Shown here: piece by piece, positions 40,268 through 46,419 of the stretch
Layout: every line of letters starts with the position of its first letter
Position numbering within the stretch: the first letter of the stretch is position 1
From: Marinitoga hydrogenitolerans DSM 16785
Lineage (GTDB): Bacteria > Thermotogota > Thermotogae > Petrotogales > Petrotogaceae
Length of the DNA: 46,419 nt
Reading direction: 5' to 3'
NCBI RefSeq assembly: GCF_900129175.1
Contig: NZ_FQUI01000015.1
Span: forward strand, 1 to 46,419
The notes under the pieces: model-generated
What the model was told of the DNA's origin: nothing
Databases searched by the model: none
Seen by the model: only the letters and a program-made list of their open reading frames with translations
Program-made: the position numbers and the translations under genes

Positions 40268-42175
40268 ATGGAAAAATTAAAAGTAATAATCTTCTTTTTA
40301 TTTTTATCATCAATTTTTTTTGGGAAAACTTTGAAAGAATTAAATCCCGTATTTTCTAAACAAGCTGGTTTTTATGATAACTCGTTTTATTTAGAATTAT
40401 CATCAAGTATAAAAGATGTCAAGATTTATTATACGTTAGATGGATCTGAACCAGATCCTAGAAAAAAGAATACATATTTATATAATAAACCGATTAAAAT
40501 AAGAACAGTAGAAAATGAAAAAATTGTATTTTCAAATATAAAAACCTCTGTTTTTTGGGAACCGCCTAAAAGAAACATTTTCAAATGTGTTATTGTTAGG
40601 GCTCGTGCGTATTTAGAAGAAAATAAAAGCAAAATAATTACAAAATCTTATTTCATTGCCCCGAAAAATAAATATTCATTTATTGTTATATCTGTTGTAA
40701 CTAATCCTGAAAATTTATTTGATTATAATAAAGGTATATATGTTTTAGGTAAAACATTTAAATATGATAATGAAAGTTCAGAAGAATTTAAAGGGAATTT
40801 TCATCAAAATGGAAAAAAATGGGAAAGAAGAGTTCATATTGAGTTTTTTGATAAAGGAAAGCTAATGTATGCAGATGATATGGGAGTAAGAATACATGGT
40901 GGGTTTACAGCGTCTTTTCCGTTAAAATCATTAAGACTTTATGCAAAGAGTAAATATGGTAAAAAGAAGATAAAATATGAAATATTTCCATTTCTAAAAA
41001 ATAATTATGGCAAATCAATTAGAGAATTTGATAAATTAATTCTGAGAAATGGTGGTAATGATTTCCAAGAAACATTTTTTAGGGATGCATTAATACAAAC
41101 TTTAGTAAAGAATATGGGATTTGATACACAGGCATATAGACCAGCAATTCATTTTATAAATGGTGAGTATTGGGGAATTACAAACATAAGAGAGAGATAT
41201 GATGCAGATTATTTATATGAGCATTACAAAATCTCTAAAAAAGATAGTATTATTTTAAAGATTTCAGATAATCCGAATGACAAAAATCATTTTGTTGTAG
41301 ATGAAGGTAAAAAAGAAGATCTATATCCGTTTTTAGAATTAAAGAATTTCATTGTAAATTACAATATGAATATTAAAAAAAATTATGAATATGTAAAAAA
41401 AAGGATTGATATAAAAAATTATATTAATTATAATATAGCGGAAATTTTTATATTTAATGAAGATTGGCCAGGGAATAATGTTCGTCTATGGAGGAAAAAA
41501 GGGAATATTACAAATGAATATGGGCATGATGGGAAATGGAGGTTTATGTTATTTGATACAGATAATTCTTTGTTTTTATATGATCACAATACAATAAAAT
41601 ATGCTATTGATGGAAATCCGAATGTAATTTTTCCGAATCCAACTTGGTCAACAGAAATGTTAAAAAATTTATTAGAAAATAAAGAATTTAAAGATCAATT
41701 TATTAATACATTTATGGATCATATAAATACAACATTTTCTGCAGAAAACACACTATCTATTGTAGAAAGATTTAAAAATATATATAATAAAGAAGTAATA
41801 GATCATATTGATAGATGGAATTTTCCAGAATCTTATGAGTATTGGTTGAATGCCATAAATTATATAAAGATTTTTTTTTCCGAAAGACCAAAATACATAA
41901 TAAAGTATTTAGAAGATTACTTTAGATTAAAAAAACATAACTTTGTTTTAGAAGAATTTAAAGGAGGGTATATATCAATAAATTCTGCAACTTTTTATAA
42001 AGCTAAAAAATTAACTTATTTTGAAGGTATACCTATAACATTAACAGCACATAGTTATAATGGGTATAAATTTAAATATTGGATAATAAATGAACGAAGA
42101 TATGAAAATAAAAAGATAATACTTGATCCAAATTTAATTGAAAATATTAAACCGGTTTTTGAAAGAGTGAAATAA
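40268..42175 (+). CDS. Secreted CotH-family protein kinase-like protein (CotH-2)
   Basis: A 635-residue paralogue of the preceding gene with the same order: signal peptide (about 1-19), CHB_HEX-like domain (about 24-130, YYTLDGSEPDPRKKNTYLY), CotH domain (about 135-550), and a C-terminal beta domain (FKYWIINERRY). Kinase-like motifs are RIHGGFTASFPLKSLRLYAK, LRNGGNDFQETFFRDAL, INGEYWGITNIRERY, FNEDWPGNN (396-404) and FDTDNS (429-434). Unlike the first copy it ends in FERVK without a membrane anchor, so it should be released or loosely attached. GAGGAGG precedes the ATG, and its last base is shared with the VTC gene start (TAATG). The divergent catalytic segments suggest different targets. Confidence 0.88.
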   Translation: MEKLKVIIFFLFLSSIFFGKTLKELNPVFSKQAGFYDNSFYLELSSSIKDVKIYYTLDGSEPDPRKKNTYLYNKPIKIRTVENEKIVFSNIKTSVFWEPPKRNIFKCVIVRARAYLEENKSKIITKSYFIAPKNKYSFIVISVVTNPENLFDYNKGIYVLGKTFKYDNESSEEFKGNFHQNGKKWERRVHIEFFDKGKLMYADDMGVRIHGGFTASFPLKSLRLYAKSKYGKKKIKYEIFPFLKNNYGKSIREFDKLILRNGGNDFQETFFRDALIQTLVKNMGFDTQAYRPAIHFINGEYWGITNIRERYDADYLYEHYKISKKDSIILKISDNPNDKNHFVVDEGKKEDLYPFLELKNFIVNYNMNIKKNYEYVKKRIDIKNYINYNIAEIFIFNEDWPGNNVRLWRKKGNITNEYGHDGKWRFMLFDTDNSLFLYDHNTIKYAIDGNPNVIFPNPTWSTEMLKNLLENKEFKDQFINTFMDHINTTFSAENTLSIVERFKNIYNKEVIDHIDRWNFPESYEYWLNAINYIKIFFSERPKYIIKYLEDYFRLKKHNFVLEEFKGGYISINSATFYKAKKLTYFEGIPITLTAHSYNGYKFKYWIINERRYENKKIILDPNLIENIKPVFERVK

Positions 42176-42846
42176 TGAAAAAATATTATAGATATGAATT
42201 AAAATATTTAATTAGTTATCAGAATTATATAGTTTTACGAAATAAACTGAAAAATATAATGTTATTAGATGAAAATGCTAATAATTTAGGGTTTTATTAT
42301 GTTAGAAGTTTATATTTTGATGATTATTTGAATACTGCATATTATGATAAATTAAATGGGATTATGAATAGGTATAAATATAGAATTAGGATTTATAATT
42401 TTCAAGATAATGTTATAAAGCTTCAGAAAAAGATTAAAAAAGGGAATTTTTCCACAAAGATAGATAATTTAATAGATAAAAAAGAATATTTTAAATTTAT
42501 TAATGAAAGAAAATGTTGTTTAGATAATAAAGTAAAAGATTTTTGTTTTTTGATGAAATATAAAAGATTAAGCCCTGTCGTAATAATAGACTATGAAAGA
42601 GAAGCTTATAAATATAAATATGGAGGAGTGAGAATTACATTTGACTTTAATTTAAAAGCAACAACATTTAATAAAGATATTTTTGCAAAAGATCTAAAGT
42701 TAATAAATGTATTAGAAAAAAATAAGATAATATTAGAAGTAAAATTTGAAAAATTTATTCCTTTCGTAATAAAAAATATTATTAAAAATTCTCGAATTAA
42801 TATGTCAATTTCAAAATATGTAATTTGTAGGTCAGTATTTATATAA
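42175..42846 (+). CDS. VTC-domain protein, polyphosphate polymerase-like
   Basis: A 223-residue CYTH-like tunnel protein of the VTC domain family, which in yeast makes polyphosphate from ATP and is common in bacteria next to CotH and DUF4956 genes. The strand pattern and basic residues expected in the tunnel are seen: YRYELKYLI, RSLYFDD, NRYKYRIRIYN, IKLQKKIKKGNFSTK, YKRLSPVVIIDYERE, RITFDFNL and ILEVKFEKFIP. The repeated Arg/Lys-x-Arg/Lys and Glu-x-Lys positions match phosphate and metal binding. It has no membrane segment, so it is cytoplasmic or associates with DUF4956. It overlaps the cotH-2 stop by one base; the DUF4956 gene follows after 27 bp. Confidence 0.9.
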   Translation: MKKYYRYELKYLISYQNYIVLRNKLKNIMLLDENANNLGFYYVRSLYFDDYLNTAYYDKLNGIMNRYKYRIRIYNFQDNVIKLQKKIKKGNFSTKIDNLIDKKEYFKFINERKCCLDNKVKDFCFLMKYKRLSPVVIIDYEREAYKYKYGGVRITFDFNLKATTFNKDIFAKDLKLINVLEKNKIILEVKFEKFIPFVIKNIIKNSRINMSISKYVICRSVFI

Positions 42847-42873
42847 TATTATTTATTTGGAAGAGGTGTTATT

Positions 42874-43548
42874 ATGAATCAAGTAATAATTGATATGTAT
42901 AACCTAATTTCCTCTCAAACGAGAATGAATATTTCAATATATAGCGTTTTATTCACTTTATTAATATCTTTTTTTGAAGGATTAATAATATATTTTGTAT
43001 ATAAAAAAACTTATCAAGGTGTAATTTATGTAAAGTCATTTAATGTATCATTAATTATATTATCCATGATTACATCTATGATAGTAGAAGCTATAAGTTC
43101 TAATTTTGTGCTTTCTTTTGGGATGGTAGGAGCTCTAAGTATAATACGTTTTAGAACAGCAATAAAGGATCCTTTAGATACAGTTTTCATGTTTTGGGCA
43201 ATTTCGATAGGTATAGTAAACGGAGGAGGATTTTTTTTATTAGGATTTTTTGGTACAATACTAATATCTTTAGTATTAATTATTATGATGGAAATCCACA
43301 GTTTTAATAATCCCTATTTATTAATAATAAACTACGATTCAGTAAATGTTGAAAAAGATATAAATCAATTTATGAAAATGAATTTTAAAAGGTATAAAGT
43401 TAGGTCGAAAAATTTTAATGATAAAATAGAAATAACTTATGAAATTAGAATAAAAAACTTTGATTTAATCAATGAATTAAAAAAAATAAAAGGTATTGAA
43501 AATATCTCATTAATAAGTTATAGTGGAGATTACATAGAAACAATATAG
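42874..43548 (+). CDS. DUF4956 membrane protein
   Basis: A 224-residue protein with about four membrane segments in the first 145 residues and a soluble C-terminal domain (about 146-224) that looks ACT-like (IEITYEIRIKNFDLINELKKI). The DUF4956 signature FGMVGALSIIRFRTAIKDPLDTVFMFWAISIG is clearly present near residues 85-118. This family is repeatedly found beside VTC-domain and CotH genes and is thought to be their membrane partner; its biochemical role is not known. GAGGTG precedes the ATG. The stop codon lies inside a bidirectional terminator. Confidence 0.88.
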   Translation: MNQVIIDMYNLISSQTRMNISIYSVLFTLLISFFEGLIIYFVYKKTYQGVIYVKSFNVSLIILSMITSMIVEAISSNFVLSFGMVGALSIIRFRTAIKDPLDTVFMFWAISIGIVNGGGFFLLGFFGTILISLVLIIMMEIHSFNNPYLLIINYDSVNVEKDINQFMKMNFKRYKVRSKNFNDKIEITYEIRIKNFDLINELKKIKGIENISLISYSGDYIETI

Positions 43549-43571
43549 GCCCAAATGGGCCTATATTATTT
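43542..43571. terminator. Bidirectional terminator between DUF4956 and glgB
   Basis: AATATAGGCCCA (42-53) and TGGGCCTATATT (56-67, coordinates +43500) pair perfectly with a 2-nt loop, followed by T-rich sequence on the plus strand. The DUF4956 stop (43546-43548) lies in the 5' arm, and glgB ends at 43566 on the other strand. Confidence 0.85.
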
Positions 43572-45767
43572 TTCCTTTTGCCATTTAAAATATATTCCAG
43601 CTAATGGAGGTAAGGTAAGATTTATGGAAAAATCTCTTCCGTGGAATGGAATTTTTTCAGCATATAATCCTCCTTGATTACCCACATTACTTCCCCAATA
43701 AATTTCTGAATCAGTGTTTAGTATCTCCTTATAAAAACCTGCTCGTGGGACACCAATTTTGTAATTGTATCTAACAACAGGTGTGAAATTAAATATAGCA
43801 ACAATTAATTCATCTGAATTTTTACCTTTTCTAATAAATGAAATAACACTATTTTCCCTATCGTTATAATCGATCCACTCAAAACCATCAGGAGAATGGT
43901 CTAATTCATAAAGTGCTGGATTTTTCTTATATAATGTATTTAAATCAGTTATTAGTTGAAGCATTTTTCTATGAGAATCAAAATCCAATAAATTCCAATC
44001 AAGAGATTTTTTGCAATTCCATTCGTTAAATTGTGCAATATCATTTCCCATAAATAAAAGTTTTTTTCCAGGATGTGCAAACATATATGAGTAGAATAAT
44101 CTTAAATTAGCAAATTTTTGCCAATAATCTCCAGGCATTTTATTTATCATAGATCCTTTTCCATGAACAACTTCATCGTGAGATAAAACTAAAATATAAT
44201 TTTCAGCAAAAGCATAAACCATAGAGAATGTCAACTCATCTTGATGAAATTTTCTATATAAAGGATCTCTTTCAATATATCTTAAAGAATCATTCATCCA
44301 TCCCATATTCCACTTCATTGAAAAACCAAGGCCTCCAAAATCTACAGGTTTTGATACACCTGGCCAGGCGGTGGATTCTTCTGCTATTGTTAATATTCCA
44401 GGGAAATATTGATGTGTAACAGTATTAAAATATTTTACAAAATCTATAGCTTCTAAATTTTCCCTTCCGCCAAATACATTTGGAACCCATTCTCCATCTT
44501 TTCTACTAAAATCTAAATATAACATAGATGCAACAGCATCTACTCTTAATCCATCAATGTGAAATTTATCAAGCCAATATAATGCATTAGATATTAAAAA
44601 GTTTTTAACCTCATTTCTTCCGTAATTAAATACATAAGTTCCCCAATCAGGGTGTTCTCCTAATCTTGGATCCATGTGTTCATATAAAGCAGTTCCATCA
44701 AATTTACCTAATCCGTGAGCATCTTTTGGAAAATGTCCTGGAACCCAGTCTAAAATTACACCTATATTATTTTGATGCATATAATCTACAAAGTACATAA
44801 AATCTTCTGGTTTCCCATATCTACTTGTTGGAGAAAAATATCCAGTAACTTGATATCCCCATGATTCATCTAAAGGATGTTCTAAAATTGGTAATATTTC
44901 AATATGTGTATAATTATGTTCTTTTACATAATTAACTAATTCATGAGCTAATTCTCTATAATTCATAAATTCATTACCATTTTTCTTTTTCCATGATCCT
45001 AAATGGACTTCATAAATAGAGATAGGTTTTTCAAACCAGTTTGTTTCTCTTCTTCTCTTTAACCAATCTTTATCTTTCCACACATACTTTTTATGAAAAT
45101 CATATACTATTGAAGCATTATTAGGTCTTAATTCAGTATAAAAAGCATATGGATCAGCTTTTAAAAGAATATTATTATCTTTAGTTTTTATTTCAAATTT
45201 ATAAGTATCACCTTCCTGAACAAGAGGGATAAAGATTTCCCAAACACCAGATGAACCTAAAACTCTCATTTGATGAATACGGCCATCCCAATTATTAAAA
45301 TTTCCAACGACACTAACCCTTTTAGCGTTTGGAGCCCATACAGCAAAATATGTACCTTTTGCTCCATCGATTTCCATAGGATGCGCCCCTAACTTTTCAT
45401 ATATTTTATGATTATTACCTTCATTAAAGAGGTATAAATCATAATCTGATATTACAGGCAAAAAGCTATAAGGGTCTCTAGACTGCCAAATGTTATTATC
45501 TTTATCTTTATATAAAAACTCATATTTAAAAAAAGTTTTTCTTTTTAAAACTCTTTCAAACAACCCACCAGGATGAATTTTTTTCATTTTATATTTTCTC
45601 TTTGTTTTCGTATTAAGATTCATAATTTCAATACTCTCTGCAAAAGGATGGAAAGTTCGGATAACAATTTCTTTTTCATTTAATTTATGAATACCTAATA
45701 TAGAAAAAGGATCATGATGTTCGGCCTTTACTATTTTTAACATTTCATCATCTAACATTGTACCCAT
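43566..45767 (-). CDS. glgB: 1,4-alpha-glucan branching enzyme
   Basis: The ATG at 45765-45767 follows GGGGGTGG and gives 733 residues, the usual GlgB length; a GTG ten codons upstream lies before that site and is rejected. It builds alpha-1,6 branches in glycogen. Two N-terminal beta domains, including CBM48 ([22 protein letters not shown]), precede the GH13 barrel, with [27 protein letters not shown] (nucleophile Asp), [10 protein letters not shown] (acid Glu) and [12 protein letters not shown] (third Asp). A C-terminal beta domain closes the chain. It has its own consensus promoter and a leader of about 65 nt. No glgA or glgC lies in the window. Confidence 0.96.
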   Translation of the reverse strand: MGTMLDDEMLKIVKAEHHDPFSILGIHKLNEKEIVIRTFHPFAESIEIMNLNTKTKRKYKMKKIHPGGLFERVLKRKTFFKYEFLYKDKDNNIWQSRDPYSFLPVISDYDLYLFNEGNNHKIYEKLGAHPMEIDGAKGTYFAVWAPNAKRVSVVGNFNNWDGRIHQMRVLGSSGVWEIFIPLVQEGDTYKFEIKTKDNNILLKADPYAFYTELRPNNASIVYDFHKKYVWKDKDWLKRRRETNWFEKPISIYEVHLGSWKKKNGNEFMNYRELAHELVNYVKEHNYTHIEILPILEHPLDESWGYQVTGYFSPTSRYGKPEDFMYFVDYMHQNNIGVILDWVPGHFPKDAHGLGKFDGTALYEHMDPRLGEHPDWGTYVFNYGRNEVKNFLISNALYWLDKFHIDGLRVDAVASMLYLDFSRKDGEWVPNVFGGRENLEAIDFVKYFNTVTHQYFPGILTIAEESTAWPGVSKPVDFGGLGFSMKWNMGWMNDSLRYIERDPLYRKFHQDELTFSMVYAFAENYILVLSHDEVVHGKGSMINKMPGDYWQKFANLRLFYSYMFAHPGKKLLFMGNDIAQFNEWNCKKSLDWNLLDFDSHRKMLQLITDLNTLYKKNPALYELDHSPDGFEWIDYNDRENSVISFIRKGKNSDELIVAIFNFTPVVRYNYKIGVPRAGFYKEILNTDSEIYWGSNVGNQGGLYAEKIPFHGRDFSINLTLPPLAGIYFKWQKEK

Positions 45768-45795
45768 GTCACAGCCACCCCCAGAATTTAAATTC

Positions 45796-45821
45796 ACTTA
45801 AAAAAATGAGATTTTTTAAGT
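45796..45821 (-). promoter_or_regulatory. Hairpin in the glgB leader
   Basis: ACTTAAAAAA (45796-45805) and TTTTTTAAGT (45812-45821) are perfect inverted repeats with a 6-nt loop, just before the glgB ribosome site. The stem is AT-only except for one C-G pair and ends in T on the minus strand, so it could act as a weak attenuator; this is only a possibility. Confidence 0.3.
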
Positions 45822-45837
45822 TTATCGTCTTTATTTA

Positions 45838-45865
45838 ATTATAACACAAAATTTTTATCTGTCAA
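45838..45865 (-). promoter_or_regulatory. Promoter of glgB
   Basis: On the minus strand TTGACA (45860-45865) and TATAAT (45838-45843) are both perfect, 16 bp apart, with TG one base upstream of the -10. This is the strongest promoter in the window. Confidence 0.8.
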
Positions 45866-46031
45866 GAAAAATAAAAAATATACTTGAAGAAGGATTGTGA
45901 TCTTTAACAAAGTTAAAAATTTATTCTAATCATATTTATTGATAAATGAACATTATATATAATAAAAATCAATTAAGAGTAAAAAGCTCAAGTTTTTTTT
46001 GAATTGTAAATTTTAGATAAAAATAAAATTA

Positions 46032-46040
46032 TGATATAAT
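46032..46040 (+). promoter_or_regulatory. Extended -10 element pointing toward the right-edge IS
   Basis: TGATATAAT (46032-46040) is a perfect extended -10 on the plus strand. Nothing is encoded in that direction before the IS end, so it may be the orphan promoter of a gene displaced by the insertion. Confidence 0.4.
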
Positions 46041-46074
46041 GAAGACCCAGTAAAAAGATTTTTTTCAAAAAATT

Positions 46075-46419
46075 AAATAGCCTGTCTAAAAAGTCTAAAG
46101 GCCAAAAAAATTAGAAATCTTTTTTAAAGGTAAATTATGAAAAAGATTAAAAAGAACAATAAGATTGAATAAAACAACAGTAATACCAGCAAAAGTCAAA
46201 TAATTTCTATTTCTAACATACCAAACATATTCAGTACCAAAAGACATATCCATAATACCATTAACTCTTTCAATCTCCCAACGTAATTTATAATCATTCT
46301 TAAAAGCAATTCTAAAAGATTTCATAACATATCTATTATAAGATTCATAATATTTAGTATTTCTTTTATTTAAGTCAATAACTGGTATAGAATTAGAAGA
46401 CTTAATTTTTGAAAAAATA
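46075..46419 (-). mobile_element. Right-edge insertion sequence, partial
   Basis: The 3' part of a transposase gene fills 46095-46419. Just beyond its stop, GCCTGTCTAAAAAGTCTAAAGG (near 46080-46101) has the look of an IS terminal repeat, but the matching end is outside the window. The boundary given is approximate. Confidence 0.4.
46095..46419 (-). CDS. DDE transposase, C-terminal part, cut by window edge
   Basis: The last ~107 codons of a transposase are readable; the frame is open from base 46419 through IPVIDLNKRN to the TAG at 46095-46097, so a start at 46325 would be an internal methionine. The signature Y-x2-R-x3-E seen in DDE transposases of the IS4/IS5 type occurs as YKLRWEIERVNGIMD, which carries the final catalytic Glu, while the usual Lys six residues later is Asp. 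A hydrophobic C-terminal helix follows (LTFAGITVVLFNLIVLFN). It is not from the same element as the left-edge transposase: only opposite ends can be seen, but the families differ. Confidence 0.7.
   Translation of the reverse strand, partial: IFSKIKSSNSIPVIDLNKRNTKYYESYNRYVMKSFRIAFKNDYKLRWEIERVNGIMDMSFGTEYVWYVRNRNYLTFAGITVVLFNLIVLFNLFHNLPLKKISNFFGL

Noticed and set aside
38320-42175. Reading the CotH genes as spore-coat genes
   Set aside because: No other sporulation gene is present and Thermotogota do not form spores; CotH-type kinases occur widely outside spore formers.
1-46419. CRISPR arrays, tRNA or rRNA genes, known riboswitches
   Set aside because: No regularly spaced repeats, cloverleaf-like sequences with the GGTTCGA core, or rRNA-like stretches were seen in the short gaps between genes; a covariance-model scan would be needed to exclude them fully.

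Overview
The window is very AT-rich, gene-dense bacterial DNA. Several gene types point to the Thermotogota: a secreted protein with an N-terminal SLH-like segment, about 650 residues of coiled coil and a C-terminal membrane anchor (the layout of Thermotoga Omp-alpha, the protein that holds the outer 'toga'), a PPi-type phosphofructokinase, a DUF3417-type glucan phosphorylase, an indolepyruvate:ferredoxin oxidoreductase and a MOFRL-type glycerate 2-kinase. The low GC suggests a Marinitoga-like or Thermosipho-like lineage rather than Thermotoga itself; this is inference from family content and composition, not a database match. Layout: both window edges are cut insertion sequences (left, start of an IS1634/IS4-type transposase; right, end of an unrelated DDE transposase). 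From 9463 down to 829 runs a tight minus-strand cluster: marR, PEGA protein, Omp-alpha-like protein, patatin, a decayed patatin-like protein, an OstA/LptA-like protein, serS and rsmE, with overlapping or nearly abutting ends. A small orphan gene (397-768) follows and ends in a clean terminator. From 9514 to 17248 the plus strand carries a membrane protein, rlmD, glgP, a frameshifted rubrerythrin-like gene and iorAB. From 17274 to 25785 the minus strand carries uvrB, PPi-phosphofructokinase, a phosphate-transport cluster (J-domain protein, DUF47, Pit), a thioredoxin-like protein, a Ca2+/cation exchanger, a zincin-like protein and a nitrilase-like remnant. From 25997 to 30824 a plus-strand run (PspC, two LiaF/LiaI-like membrane proteins, an ABC ATPase and two ABC-2 permeases) looks like an envelope-stress or export module; mnmG follows. 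A minus-strand HD-GYP sensor is divergent from a cytoplasmic GH13 amylase and a lytic transglycosylase, followed by glycerate kinase. From 38320 to 43548 lies a cassette of two secreted CotH-type kinases, a VTC-domain protein and a DUF4956 membrane protein, and then glgB on the minus strand. How they work together: glgP, glgB, the GH13 amylase and the PPi-phosphofructokinase form a glycogen/maltodextrin-to-glycolysis theme; iorAB and glycerate kinase cover amino-acid and glycerate use; three clusters (829-9463, 25997-30824, 38320-43548) concern the cell envelope. The most interesting points are the CotH-CotH-VTC-DUF4956 cassette; three genes in which a standard Shine-Dalgarno at the usual 6-nt spacing faces ATT or ATA rather than ATG; a rubrerythrin-like gene split exactly at a run of nine T; and an intact patatin paired with a paralogue that has lost its catalytic residues.
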